Positions 26,767-34,627 of a DNA stretch of 64,000 nt are shown here, piece by piece. How positions within the stretch are numbered: position 1 is the first letter of the stretch; every line of letters starts with the position of its first letter. The DNA comes from Reinekea thalattae (GTDB lineage Bacteria > Pseudomonadota > Gammaproteobacteria > Pseudomonadales > Natronospirillaceae). The stretch lies in the NCBI RefSeq assembly GCF_008041945.1, contig NZ_VKAD01000001.1, forward strand, positions 186,001 to 250,000, given 5' to 3'. A program made the translations under genes and the position numbers. Below the pieces are notes generated by a model. That model had not been told where the DNA came from. It worked only from the letters and a program-made list of their open reading frames with translations, and searched no databases.

Positions 26767-27993
26767 ATGCAAGCTATAAAAAGTCACATGACGAAAAAGA
26801 CTCGGCATTACCTGTGTGCTTTGTTTTTCGATGGCCTCTCCACAGGCTTGTTTTTAATGGCATTACCCTGGTTGATGCTTTCGGGCGAGGGCAATGGCCT
26901 GTTTGTCGCCTCGGTTGCTATTGTCTGTACTGCTGCTTCCTTTTTGGTGACACCGTTTTTTGCCACGTTGATCGATCGGCATTCGCGCAAGCTGATTCTG
27001 CTCAGCATGCAAGGCTTGCAAGCGTTAACGGCAGTCATCACGCTGCTGGTTTCTATCTATGTTGAAAACCAACTCATCTGGTTAGCCGCAGCGCAACTAA
27101 TTTTTTGGGTCAGTAGCGACGTCGCCTGGACAGCCTCCAATGCCTTTGTGCAAGAAAATTTCCAGCCAGAAGAATATGCGCAACTGGCAGGGCGGCAAGA
27201 GGTGGTGTTGCAAGGCACCACATTGGCCGCCGGTGCTTTGGGTATTTTATTATTGCAACGTTGGAGCCTGACGGAATTCGCCCTGTTTGCCAGCATTGCT
27301 TCAAGCTTGGGCTGGTTGTTTTTTCTGTTAACGCCCTATAACCGCCAGCCTCGATCGCTTCAAAGCAAAGCATCGTTCAAAGCCGAGCTGGTGCAAAGTG
27401 CGAGCTTGGTAAAAGCACAGCCGCGATTTTTTGCCTTGCTTATGCTGTCTACCCTGTCTTACCCATTGCTCACCTATTTGGCAAAACTGGTGCCTATTTG
27501 GTTTGCCGAGCAGGGCGTTTCTGGTAGTTGGTTTTCGGCCTATTACTTAAGTTTTGGGCTGGGTTCTTTATTGGTGGGTTTTGTTATTCAAAAGTTGTTA
27601 GCTCGGTTTCAACAAACTCAAATAATGTTGGCGGCGTTATTTGCCATTAGCCTGTTACTGTTAACCGTCGCCAATATACTTACGCCCATTTTTGTAGTCG
27701 GTTTTGCTGCGCTATTCGGCGTGTTTAATGCCGCTAATCGCATTGCGCGTATTAATTGGATGCATCACCAAATAGAAGTAAGTAAGCGCGGTCGCAGCGA
27801 AGGTGTGTTAACGCTGTTTAGCATTGCAACACAAAACTTATCTTATGTTGTCATCGCCTTGCTAAGCGCACAAAAAATAACCCATTACGGTTTTTATATT
27901 GCCGCAGTGGTTATGCTTTTTGCGGCGCTGGCATTTTATGGTTTAGTGAAGGGGCGTACAGCTTTAAATGACTCTCTTACTGTAAAAACCTAA
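26767..27993 (+). CDS. MFS exporter, probable SoxR target
   Basis: A 408-residue 12-helix transporter, with DGLSTGLFLMALPWLML in helix 1, the DRHSRKLILL loop 2-3 motif and GRQEVVLQGTTLAAGALGILL in helix 5. Its divergence from soxR with a SoxR box suggests export of redox-active or toxic small molecules, as with SoxR-controlled transporters in Pseudomonas. The substrate is unknown. An ATG seven codons downstream is an alternative start; no strong ribosome site decides between them. Confidence 0.86.
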   Translation: MQAIKSHMTKKTRHYLCALFFDGLSTGLFLMALPWLMLSGEGNGLFVASVAIVCTAASFLVTPFFATLIDRHSRKLILLSMQGLQALTAVITLLVSIYVENQLIWLAAAQLIFWVSSDVAWTASNAFVQENFQPEEYAQLAGRQEVVLQGTTLAAGALGILLLQRWSLTEFALFASIASSLGWLFFLLTPYNRQPRSLQSKASFKAELVQSASLVKAQPRFFALLMLSTLSYPLLTYLAKLVPIWFAEQGVSGSWFSAYYLSFGLGSLLVGFVIQKLLARFQQTQIMLAALFAISLLLLTVANILTPIFVVGFAALFGVFNAANRIARINWMHHQIEVSKRGRSEGVLTLFSIATQNLSYVVIALLSAQKITHYGFYIAAVVMLFAALAFYGLVKGRTALNDSLTVKT

Positions 27994-28022
27994 TGGGCTT
28001 TGAGTGGCAAAAGCAGGGCAGC

Positions 28023-28472
28023 CTAAATGGCAAGCACCATAATAAATTTATCGTCGGTTTGCTCAACAATGCGGTAACCGTGTTTTTGGTAAAGCCCTGT
28101 GTTTGCTTCAGTACAGCGTAAATACAACGCCGGTATGTTGAGTGTTTTGGCTTTTTCTTCCGCAAAGTTAATTAACTCAGTGGCATAGCCAAGGTTACGA
28201 TGTTGCTCACTAATAAAAACACCATCGAGCCAGTAACGGTAGTCTGGGTATTCTGCAATGTTGCGAAACTTTAATTCGGCTGTGCCAATTAGCTGGTCAT
28301 CTACAAAGCTCAAAAACATAATCGGCAATTGGTTTTTGTTAGCGCTGAGCTTCAGTTTTTCAGCCAGTGCTTCAACGGTAGGTGTAAACTCGCTCGCACC
28401 CCATTGATTAAAAAACCATTCGGCAACGGTGGGTAAAAGGTCAGGGTGATCGGCGAGGTAAGCTAGTTTCAT
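28023..28472 (-). CDS. GNAT-family N-acetyltransferase
   Basis: A 149-residue single GNAT domain: N-terminal LADHPDLLPTVAEWFFNQWG, the acetyl-CoA loop LDGVFISEQHRNLGYATELINFAEEKAKTL, and PALYLRCTEANTGLYQKHGYRIVEQ. The substrate cannot be inferred. It converges with the MFS gene. Confidence 0.85.
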   Translation of the reverse strand: MKLAYLADHPDLLPTVAEWFFNQWGASEFTPTVEALAEKLKLSANKNQLPIMFLSFVDDQLIGTAELKFRNIAEYPDYRYWLDGVFISEQHRNLGYATELINFAEEKAKTLNIPALYLRCTEANTGLYQKHGYRIVEQTDDKFIMVLAI

Positions 28473-28539
28473 GTTTGGAGTTGTTTTTTCTTAAAGTGGG
28501 AGTTGATTAATTTTATTAATTGGTTATCTACAATTTTAG

Positions 28540-29208
28540 TTATTCATTATTAGGTAAAAGCACAGATGGAATGTCCGTAATATTTTCGAGTTTATAGGTT
28601 GCACCGTTAAAGTCGGCTTTCTTGGTTAGCTGATTAGGTATGACAATACAATCAATTGATGCAGCCTTTGCTGCAAGTAATCCACGTGGAGAGTCTTCAA
28701 TAGCCACGCATTCCTCGATATTAAAACCGCTGCGATTGGCAGCTGTAAGATATGGTTCTGGTGATGGTTTACTAAAGGCATAGTCTTCACGTGTTATCAC
28801 AAAGTTAAAATACTTTAATAATCCTGTTCTATTATGGATTGTCTCAAAGTGGCTCTTGCGTGAACTGGTAACAATGGCCATTACATAATTAGACTTTAGT
28901 TTTTCGAGCGTTTCTTTAACGCCTTCAATGACAATATCTTCTTTGCTTAAATATTCGTTGTAGAGTTCATTACGTTTCTGCTTTAAAGAAGCAATATTTG
29001 ACTCTGATAAGCCATGAAGTGATGCATATACTGAAGTACCGCTAGAGCCTTCTAAGAAATAGGTGTAAAAATCATCTGAACTGAGCTTTATTGAAAATGA
29101 AGCAAAGGCTTCCAGCGTGGCTTTGTAGTACCACTGCTCAGTATTAACAAGAATGCCATCGTTATCCCAAAGAATCGCTTTGTAGTTTTTGTTATTTAGA
29201 ATATTCAT
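28540..29208 (-). CDS. HAD-superfamily phosphatase (beta-phosphoglucomutase-like)
   Basis: A 222-residue protein. The first HAD motif is WDNDGILVNTE, motif II MAIVTSSRKSHFE, motif III KPSPEPYLTA and motif IV CVAIEDSPRGLLAAKAA. The cap between motifs I and II is helical, as in subclass I (PGM-like) members. It probably acts on a small phosphorylated sugar or metabolite; the substrate is unknown. Confidence 0.87.
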   Translation of the reverse strand: MNILNNKNYKAILWDNDGILVNTEQWYYKATLEAFASFSIKLSSDDFYTYFLEGSSGTSVYASLHGLSESNIASLKQKRNELYNEYLSKEDIVIEGVKETLEKLKSNYVMAIVTSSRKSHFETIHNRTGLLKYFNFVITREDYAFSKPSPEPYLTAANRSGFNIEECVAIEDSPRGLLAAKAASIDCIVIPNQLTKKADFNGATYKLENITDIPSVLLPNNE

Positions 29209-29319
29209 AATTAATATTTATAGTGGGTGTCTGGTTAACTGTGGTTGACTCGTCAAGTTAGCTATAGGTGTCTACTAAAACGGGGGAAGTTCAAGCTCTG
29301 TTTAATTAGTTTGTTAGGA

Positions 29320-29342
29320 ATTGATGTACTAAGTACATCAAT
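29320..29342. repeat. Hairpin with 10-bp arms
   Basis: Perfect inverted arms ATTGATGTAC / GTACATCAAT around TAA, 20 bases past the stop of the 49-residue gene on the minus strand. There is no T run on either side, so I list it as a hairpin, not a terminator. The rest of 29209-29361 shows no gene. Confidence 0.6.
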
Positions 29343-29361
29343 GTTTATGAGTTTAGATTCT

Positions 29362-29511
29362 CTAATTCTTACAACCATTTTTATCACAGGTTATTTTTTG
29401 ATGTGAATTAACCCAATGATCTGAGTGTTTTTTTGTATCGATACCACAACCCGTTTTACTCCCTTTGCTGCCATTATGAACTACACCAGTCGGGGTATGT
29501 TTAACTGCCAT
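29362..29511 (-). CDS. Small 49-residue protein, function unknown
   Basis: An ATG-started frame with an excellent ribosome site (AAAGGAG, six bases before ATG). The product is short and hydrophilic, starting MAVKHTPTGVVHNGSK, then a CGID and a pair of Cys near the C-terminus (ITCDKNGCKN). The two C-terminal Cys plus the single earlier Cys and several His could bind metal; that is inference. It lies directly after leader-like repeat A (29541-29672), in the position a cassette gene would have. Confidence 0.6.
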   Translation of the reverse strand: MAVKHTPTGVVHNGSKGSKTGCGIDTKKHSDHWVNSHQKITCDKNGCKN

Positions 29512-29540
29512 ATTGCTCTCCTTTATTAGTGTCATGGAAT

Positions 29541-29672
29541 ATCTAACAGCGGTTATTTCACCACTCTCGCGGCATTATCCGAAGCGGCTTTTTCTAGTTA
29601 CTGAAACCGACCGATTCCGTTGAATAACCCTAATATGCTATCTCTTAAACTAGCCTGTCAATTTGAGATGTT
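29541..29672 (-). repeat. Leader-like repeat A with promoter-like elements and GTTAGAT core
   Basis: About 80% identical to 39059-39186 (repeat B), including a 20-base identical block around CCTAATATGCTATC. On the minus strand it holds TTGACA (29656-29661), an 18-base spacer and CATATT (29632-29637). It ends at GTTAGAT (29541-29547), after which similarity to B stops. The arrangement resembles an integron attI/Pc leader or a long attC. Confidence 0.6.
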
Positions 29673-29694
29673 AGAAAAAAAATCGTCTGGCTGA

Positions 29695-29858
29695 TTCTTA
29701 CAGTGTTTCAACTGTGTAGGCTTAATTACTTGTGATTTAGGTGCAGGGTTTGGGTGCTAGATTTTGTGGATGGGTTTGGAGCGGAGAGGGCGTTGCTTTG
29801 TTGTTTTTGGCGTTATGGGTTAGCTGCCTGCGAGGCTGTTTCTTCCATATATTTTGCC
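29695..29858. repeat. Duplicated araC 3' end and flank, left copy
   Basis: Similar to 30900-31052. Both copies have TTACAGTGTTTCAACTG, a GGAGCGG-GAGGGCGTTGCTT stretch and the last codons of an AraC-type gene. In this copy only the final residues (KYMEETASQAANP then stop, minus strand) remain, so it is a gene remnant. The toxin-antitoxin genes lie between the copies. Confidence 0.7.
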
Positions 29859-29880
29859 CAAATCGCACGATTTAATTAAA

Positions 29881-29908
29881 TTGAACATTTCGCACAAAAA
29901 CCTATAAT
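29881..29908 (+). promoter_or_regulatory. Sigma-70 promoter of the toxin-antitoxin operon
   Basis: TTGAAC (29881-29886), a 16-base spacer and a perfect TATAAT (29903-29908), 32 bases before the antitoxin start. An AT-rich symmetric TTAATTAAATT just upstream could be part of an autoregulatory operator. Confidence 0.65.
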
Positions 29909-29939
29909 CCTACTGTTAACCCGAATTTGGAGTTTGTAC

Positions 29940-30182
29940 ATGCATACATTAACAGCCAATGACGCTAAGCGTAATTTTGGTGAGCTACTTCTCAGTGCTC
30001 AACGAGAGCCCGTTAAAATTAGCAAAAACAGCAAAGATGCTGTTGTTGTTATGTCTATTAAAGACTTTGAAGAGCTTGAAGCAATGAAAGCTGAGTACAT
30101 TAAATATTGTTTTGAGTCTGCAAAAGAAGACCTAGCACAAGGTAATGCTATTGATGGCGAAACATTCTTAAAGAACTTGTAG
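29940..30182 (+). CDS. Phd/YefM-family antitoxin
   Basis: An 80-residue protein counting from the ATG with GGAG upstream. The N-terminal DNA-binding fold is HTLTANDAKRNFGELLLSAQREPVKISKNSKDAVVVMSIKDFEELE, standard for Phd/YefM. The C-terminal tail that would wrap the toxin is SAKEDLAQGNAIDGETFLKNL. It is followed seven bases later by a RelE/ParE-type toxin gene, giving a type II module. Confidence 0.9.
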   Translation: MHTLTANDAKRNFGELLLSAQREPVKISKNSKDAVVVMSIKDFEELEAMKAEYIKYCFESAKEDLAQGNAIDGETFLKNL

Positions 30183-30189
30183 CCAAAAT

Positions 30190-30489
30190 ATGCAATCGAA
30201 GAAATATAAGCTAAGTAAATTGGCTCAAATTCATCTACGCAAAATTAAAAGCTACACCGTTACTAACTTTTCTGAGTTACAGTGGAATAACTACAAAGGC
30301 AACCTACTTACAGCTTTTCAAATGCTTGCTGATAACCCTGCTGTTGGGCGAAGCTGTGATGAATTGTATCCAAACGGATTCTACTTCCCTGTTGGTAAGC
30401 ACACGGCTTACTTTACCAAAGAAGATGGCTTTATTCTGATCGTTGCCGTTCTTGGTCAATCACAGTTGCCTCAGAACCATTTGAGATAA
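30190..30489 (+). CDS. RelE/ParE-superfamily toxin
   Basis: A 99-residue protein with YKLSKLAQIHLRKIKSYTVTNFSELQWNNY in the N-terminal helices, then DNPAVGRSCDELYPNGFYFPVGKHTAYFTKEDGFILIVAVLGQ. The R-x-C-DELYPNG and G-HTAYF pattern is that of ParE-like toxins (gyrase inhibitors or ribosome-dependent RNases). It is the second gene of the module with the Phd/YefM antitoxin. Confidence 0.88.
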   Translation: MQSKKYKLSKLAQIHLRKIKSYTVTNFSELQWNNYKGNLLTAFQMLADNPAVGRSCDELYPNGFYFPVGKHTAYFTKEDGFILIVAVLGQSQLPQNHLR

Positions 30490-30568
30490 AACTAATATCC
30501 TAGGCTCAACTGTTAGAGTGCTGAAATTGGATTTTTCTCAGCAATAGACTCCGGTGAATACTGCAAGA

Positions 30569-30835
30569 TCATGGTTTAGGTGGCGTCTTTTCATTTGGGC
30601 CTCCCCAGCTCTGTAGCCAAGATTCTACCTCTTGAGCACTAACTGCTTTACCGGACTTGATAGAATTAAGAGCCTCCAAGGTATCTGACCAGAGAGTCTC
30701 TACCATTTCTTGGCGTGCAATAAATTCTCTAATTGCTTGATTAATAAGGTAATTTTTACTTCTATCAAGCTTCTTTGAGAGGTTTTCAAGCGGGATTTTG
30801 ACTTCATTATTGAGGCGGATACTGGTTAAGCTCAT
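30569..30835 (-). CDS. Ribbon-helix-helix (CopG/ParD-like) antitoxin, apparently without a toxin
   Basis: An 88-residue protein. The RHH domain is SLTSIRLNNEVKIPLENLSKKLDRSKNYLINQAIREFIARQE, with a C-terminal tail (KSGKAVSAQEVESWLQSWGG) of the kind that binds a ParE toxin. No toxin gene follows on the minus strand before the convergent ParE-type gene. Its ATG overlaps the GTTA core that closes leader-like repeat C. It may be an orphan or an anti-addiction copy. Confidence 0.8.
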   Translation of the reverse strand: MSLTSIRLNNEVKIPLENLSKKLDRSKNYLINQAIREFIARQEMVETLWSDTLEALNSIKSGKAVSAQEVESWLQSWGGPNEKTPPKP

Positions 30836-30890
30836 AACCGTTTGTTTTACCGCTCTCGAGGCACTATCTAAACTAAAGCGGATTTTTCAG
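30833..30890 (-). repeat. Leader-like repeat C ending at GTTATG
   Basis: On the minus strand TGCC(T/G)CGAGAG(C/T)GGT(A/G)AAA matches repeat A, and the similarity stops at GTTA, directly joined to the ATG of the RHH gene. It lacks the inner ~110 bases with the promoter-like elements. Confidence 0.5.
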
Positions 30891-30899
30891 GGTGCCGAC

Positions 30900-31052
30900 T
30901 CTTACAGTGTTTCAACTGAGTGAGCATTCATTGTTTGTGGCTTGTGGCTTGTGGCTTGTGGCTTGTGGCTTGGAGCGGTGAGGGCGTTGCTTGTTGTTGT
31001 TTTTGGCGTTATTAGTTAGCTGCCTGAGAGGCTGTTTCTTCTATATATTTTG
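30900..31052. repeat. Duplicated araC 3' end and flank, right copy
   Basis: Counterpart of 29695-29858; here the sequence runs into the intact AraC-family gene. Only this copy contains the GTGGCTT heptamer array (30937-30971). Confidence 0.7.
30937..30971. repeat. Heptamer tandem repeat (5 x GTGGCTT)
   Basis: Five perfect 7-base units in the non-coding flank downstream of the AraC-family gene. Such arrays change copy number by slippage; no gene is affected in phase. Confidence 0.9.
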
Positions 31053-31962
31053 ACGGTGGTTGGCCGACGTATTTACTAAATGCCGAGCTAAAGGCGCTGG
31101 CAGACTGGTAGCCAATCCGTTCTGCAATTGTGGCCATGGAATAGTTTTGCTGCCTGAGTAGGTCTTTTGCGATCGCCATGCGCCATCGAATAATGTACTC
31201 CATTGGCGTACAGCCGACCGCTTTACTAAAGCGTTGAAAAAACGCGGAGCGAGACAAGGAGGCCTCTTTTGCTAGCTGTTCTATGGTCCAAGCTTGGTTA
31301 ACATCCTGATGTATTTTACGGATTGCCACCGCCAGCCGTTCATCAGCTAAGCCGACTAATAAGCCTGGCGCATCGGGCGTATTCATCTGAGTTCTAAAAG
31401 CTTCGATCAACAGAATTTCTAGTAGCCTAGACAAAACCGAGTCGCGACCTGGGCGTTGCGCTAAAGACTCTTCAATGACCAGTTCGACTAGTGTTGTCAG
31501 TTTTGTGGCGGCGCAAATATGCACCAGCTTTGGCAGCAGCGATACCAATAGATTGGAGTCGGGCGAGGCAAACTGACAATGACCAATGAGTAAGTGCGCA
31601 TTTAATTCACGGCTTTCGTCACCGGCAAAAAAACGGTTAGCTGCAGTTTTAACGGGGACTGAATCCGGCATGTTTAACGCAGGGGGTGGGCTGCTGCTGA
31701 CAGTAAAATTATGCGCTTCTGGAACAAGAATAAAATCGCCAGCGGTTAAAGCAATCGGCTCATCGCCCTGTAATGTGAATTCGCAACGGCCATCTAACAC
31801 AACACAATAAAAGGGGTTGCCGATTTCTTCGCGCCGAATGCGCCATGTGCCGGCGGCATGCAGCACCTTAGAAAAGTCGGCCTTCGGCTGTAATAGGTTC
31901 ACAATACTCGAAAGAGGATCGCTCATATCAATACCATTGATAACGTAATTTGGATTTTTCAT
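31012..31962 (-). CDS. AraC-family regulator with N-terminal cupin (cupin_6 type)
   Basis: About 316 residues. The N-terminal half is a cupin sensor (FSKVLHAAGTWRIRREEIGNPFYCVVLDGRCEF, then LTAGDFILVPEAHNF). The C-terminal AraC domain has two HTH motifs (TIEQLAKEASLSRSAFFQRFSKAVG and YSMATIAERIGYQSASAFSSAFSKYVGQPPSKY). The start is uncertain: Met at 31962 gives this length, an inner Met at 31926 suits typical family ends, and neither has a strong ribosome site. It is divergent from the hydrolase gene, its likely target. Confidence 0.88.
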   Translation of the reverse strand: MKNPNYVINGIDMSDPLSSIVNLLQPKADFSKVLHAAGTWRIRREEIGNPFYCVVLDGRCEFTLQGDEPIALTAGDFILVPEAHNFTVSSSPPPALNMPDSVPVKTAANRFFAGDESRELNAHLLIGHCQFASPDSNLLVSLLPKLVHICAATKLTTLVELVIEESLAQRPGRDSVLSRLLEILLIEAFRTQMNTPDAPGLLVGLADERLAVAIRKIHQDVNQAWTIEQLAKEASLSRSAFFQRFSKAVGCTPMEYIIRWRMAIAKDLLRQQNYSMATIAERIGYQSASAFSSAFSKYVGQPPSKYIEETASQAAN

Positions 31963-32021
31963 TATATATCGTTCAGGTTTGTTTCGGTAGAGTGAGTAGC
32001 TCAATCGCTAAAGGAACCTTT

Positions 32022-32984
32022 ATGAATAATCTCGTTACGGAATCTAAAATGATTCCAGACTCTACTAGCCAACTGACTCAGTCGATAAGCCCAGTTAGGC
32101 TCGCAATTGAGGGGCGTGAAACGCTGCTTGAGCTTCGCATTACGATGCCATTGAGTGGCGATAACATTCCGATTATCTTGCTTTCGCATGGTCACGGGCC
32201 GTCGTCGTATTTACCTTCTAAAGATGGCTATGCGCCGCTGGTCAATTATTATGCCGAGCAGGGGTTTGCCGTTATTCAACCGACTCATGCCAGTTCAAGA
32301 GTTGGCGGTTTAGCTGAAAGCCATGCCGATGCGCCGTTATTTTTAAACGAAAGAGTGCGCGAAATAAAAACCATTTTGGACAACTTGGTGCACATTGAAC
32401 GCGACATAAGTTCTGTTTCTGGTCGGCTCGATAAAGAACGCATCGCAATTGTTGGTCATTCCGCAGGTGCGATGACCGCCGCTATGCTCATGGGCATGTT
32501 GCTACCAGAAAACCAAAGCGCATTAGATGAGCGCATTAAAGTTGGCGTGCTGCTCGCGGCTGTTGGTAAAGGCGGCGATGATTTAATTCAATCTGCAAGA
32601 GAGCGATTCCCTCAGATTAATCCCGATTACGCATCAATGAAGATTCAAAATTTAGTTGTGTATGGCGACCAAGATTTGAGCCCTCACTTTACTCACAGAG
32701 GTGCCGACTGGCATGCAGATGCGTATCATCTTTGCCCCGCGAGCGATTATTTACTGACACTCATCGGCGGCAAACACGGGCTAGGTGGCATAGCGGGTTA
32801 TGATGCCAAAGAAACAGACGATGAAGATCCCGACCGCCTCGCCATTACCCAAAAAATGACATCGGCTTATTTAAAGTCGGCGTTATATAAAGGTGATACT
32901 GCTTGGAAAGATGCCTGTGCAGCCTTGAGTACTTCTGCCAGCAAACACGCATATGTAGAGCGTAAGCACAGCGCCGAAAGTTAA
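32022..32984 (+). CDS. Alpha/beta-hydrolase (dienelactone hydrolase/PAF-AH-like)
   Basis: A 320-residue protein from the ATG preceded by AAAGGAA. The fold is shown by IPIILLSHGHGPSSYLPSKDGYAPLVNYYAEQGFAVIQPTHASS, the nucleophile elbow IAIVGHSAGAMTAAML (Ser in GHSAG), LVVYGDQDLSPH for the acid and KHGLGG for the His. There is no signal peptide. It probably cleaves an ester; the substrate is unknown. It is paired divergently with the AraC regulator, and a strong terminator follows. Confidence 0.85.
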   Translation: MNNLVTESKMIPDSTSQLTQSISPVRLAIEGRETLLELRITMPLSGDNIPIILLSHGHGPSSYLPSKDGYAPLVNYYAEQGFAVIQPTHASSRVGGLAESHADAPLFLNERVREIKTILDNLVHIERDISSVSGRLDKERIAIVGHSAGAMTAAMLMGMLLPENQSALDERIKVGVLLAAVGKGGDDLIQSARERFPQINPDYASMKIQNLVVYGDQDLSPHFTHRGADWHADAYHLCPASDYLLTLIGGKHGLGGIAGYDAKETDDEDPDRLAITQKMTSAYLKSALYKGDTAWKDACAALSTSASKHAYVERKHSAES

Positions 32985-33020
32985 CAGTGTTTTAACGTTT
33001 TATTGGTGTAGAAACTAGAA

Positions 33021-33052
33021 CAGGCAGAACAAGCGAAGCTTTTATCTGCCTG
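33021..33052. terminator. Bidirectional hairpin terminator
   Basis: Arms CAGGCAGA / TCTGCCTG with a 16-base loop and TATTTTTA on the plus-strand side, between the convergent hydrolase gene and the first GNAT gene of the cassette array. Confidence 0.7.
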
Positions 33053-33057
33053 TATTT

Positions 33058-33516
33058 TTAACTGCTCTTAAAACGCTTTACATCTAACTCCATTTCTACG
33101 CAATCAATACCTTCACCAAATCCATTTGGTGTTGTTTTGGCTATAACAAAGCCCTTTGTGCTGTAGAAGTCCGACGTGTGTTGAGAGGTTTGTATTTTAA
33201 CTTTTTCAACTCCAGCGATAAGCTTAATTTTAGACAGCCTAAAATCCGTCAATTTAGAGCCAAGACGCTGATTGTGGAACTCACGCAGTACCATTCCCCA
33301 AGTTAAAGATGCGTTTCCATTAACAATATTAAAACCACCACAAGCCAGAACCTTTTCATTCTGTCGGTAAACGTAATAGCAACTTTCGCTATCTATTGAA
33401 TCTAGGTACTCGCAGAAATCCTTTCGCTCAGACGGGTCAAAATACTTCCCGACATTGCTATCAAAAACCTCTAAACACTGAGGCTTTAGTTCTTTATTGT
33501 ATTGCTGAAAGCTCAT
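33058..33516 (-). CDS. GNAT-family N-acetyltransferase (leftmost cassette gene)
   Basis: A 152-residue GNAT domain, recognisable from the YVYRQNEKVLACGGFNIVNGNASLTWGMVLREFHNQRLGSKLTDFRLSKI acetyl-CoA region and KIQTSQHTSDFYSTKGFVIAKTTPNGFG. The substrate is unknown. It is the 3'-most gene of the same-strand cassette series; no attC is visible downstream of it, so it may be a broken last cassette. Confidence 0.83.
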   Translation of the reverse strand: MSFQQYNKELKPQCLEVFDSNVGKYFDPSERKDFCEYLDSIDSESCYYVYRQNEKVLACGGFNIVNGNASLTWGMVLREFHNQRLGSKLTDFRLSKIKLIAGVEKVKIQTSQHTSDFYSTKGFVIAKTTPNGFGEGIDCVEMELDVKRFKSS

Positions 33517-33537
33517 GTATTTCCTTGCTTGTTATCA

Positions 33538-33606
33538 CTAAGAACAGCGGTGGAAGGGCTGGCACATAATTGTGCAGCAGTTGGTTTGCTAGCCTTATGC
33601 TGTTGT
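33538..33606 (-). repeat. attC-like site 1
   Basis: An imperfect inverted repeat: AACAGCG pairs with TGCTGTT at the ends and AAGGGCT with AGCCTT inside, with extra unpaired bases and a hairpin (GGCACATAATTGTGC) at the centre. It lies between two cassette genes, in the position expected of a long VCR-type attC. Confidence 0.6.
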
Positions 33607-33609
33607 TTG

Positions 33610-34017
33610 CTAGAGCGCTATACCCAAACTACCTGAAACTCTCTTGAACTCAGACAATGCAACTTTATCCACATTGATGCCAACTGGAGCTTCTGCTAAT
33701 GAATACCAAGATATATCTTCGGCTTCAAATGGTTGAGCTTCACCCTCCCAGCTAGTTACAACATAGTAATGAATTAGCTGTAACTCACTGGTTGGATGAT
33801 AAAGAGAACATAGGAAGTGGTACGTGATGGGTACGATACCTAACTCTTCTGAAAGCTCACGATATAGAGCCTGACTCTGTGTTTCATCGTTTTCGATATG
33901 GCCGCCGGGGATATTAATAGTCCCTGGATCAACCTCCCTCAACTCTGAGCGCTTCTCTAGAAGAATTTTCCCATCTGAAATAACTAAAAAAGAGACGCAT
34001 TCATTTGGTTGCATCAT
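33610..34017 (-). CDS. NUDIX hydrolase
   Basis: A 135-residue protein whose complete Nudix box is present: GGHIENDETQ, then SQALYRELSEELGI (G-x5-E-x7-REL-x-EE-x-G). It has no extra domain. Substrates of small Nudix enzymes (nucleoside diphosphate derivatives) vary, and the sequence does not tell which. Cassette gene paired with attC-like site 1 downstream. Confidence 0.88.
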   Translation of the reverse strand: MMQPNECVSFLVISDGKILLEKRSELREVDPGTINIPGGHIENDETQSQALYRELSEELGIVPITYHFLCSLYHPTSELQLIHYYVVTSWEGEAQPFEAEDISWYSLAEAPVGINVDKVALSEFKRVSGSLGIAL

Positions 34018-34031
34018 ATTTCCTGTAAGGT

Positions 34032-34089
34032 TTAACGCATTTAGTAGTTGCGCGGGATTTTTCGCGTCGCTTGCCTATGATTGTTAGTA
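34032..34089 (-). repeat. attC-like site 2
   Basis: Bounded by TTAACGC and TTGTTAGTA on the plus strand, about 58 bases, with inner arms around GCGCGGGATTTTTCGCG. It lies at the 3' end of the GNAT-like cassette gene 34091-34525. Confidence 0.62.
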
Positions 34090-34090
34090 G

Positions 34091-34525
34091 TCATAGTCCT
34101 GTCGCCAGAAAAAACTTATAACGATGGTTCTCTGTATTACGTAAGCTGAACCCTAACCGCTTATGCAAGGATACAGAAACGGCATTATTAATATGAACAG
34201 AACTTTTAAGTTCTTTTATATGTTGCGCAGGAATACACGATTTAAAATTTCTAATCAACCATATCAAAACACTGCCATTTCGATGATCAGGATGTACTTG
34301 TAGAGATACCACGTAACAACTGCCAAATTCATCAACCGAGTATTGCAGGTATCCAGCTAATTTCGGCCCAATATATCGTGTAATGATTTTTGATCCATCG
34401 CGAATTTCTTGTTTGAGTGCATTACTTCTCTTTTCTGGCGAGTAGGTTCCACCAGACTTTTCAATAATGTCACTCATATTAATTCTATCGAGCTCTACAA
34501 TATCGCTTACTTTCAAATCAGCCAT
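34091..34525 (-). CDS. GNAT-like acetyltransferase, cassette gene
   Basis: About 144 residues from the Met at 34525 (MADLKVSDIVELDRINMSD). The C-terminal half fits GNAT: YSVDEFGSCYVVSLQVHPDHRNGSVLIWLIRNFKSCIPAQHI, then SVHINNAVSVSLHKRLGFSLRN. The frame stays open 18 codons further, but that part reads attC-like sequence, so I prefer the inner start; no good ribosome site proves it. Confidence 0.75.
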   Translation of the reverse strand: MADLKVSDIVELDRINMSDIIEKSGGTYSPEKRSNALKQEIRDGSKIITRYIGPKLAGYLQYSVDEFGSCYVVSLQVHPDHRNGSVLIWLIRNFKSCIPAQHIKELKSSVHINNAVSVSLHKRLGFSLRNTENHRYKFFLATGL

Positions 34526-34570
34526 TTCTAAATGTCTACTAATGCCAAAATTTGTGGCGAGCATCAGCGA

Positions 34571-34627
34571 GTCCAACACCCACCGCGATACCGGTTGGCG
34601 GGACTACCGAGCATTGCCTTGTTACAA
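34571..34627 (-). repeat. attC-like site 3 (weak)
   Basis: Begins GTCCAAC, an exact RYYYAAC, and ends CTTGTTACAA. The internal pairing is poor, so the call depends on position between two cassette genes and on the core sequences. Confidence 0.45.

Noticed and set aside
29209-29361. A degenerate attC downstream of the 49-residue gene
   Set aside because: GGTTAAC and GTTAGG cores exist but the interior does not pair; the evidence is too thin to list as a site.
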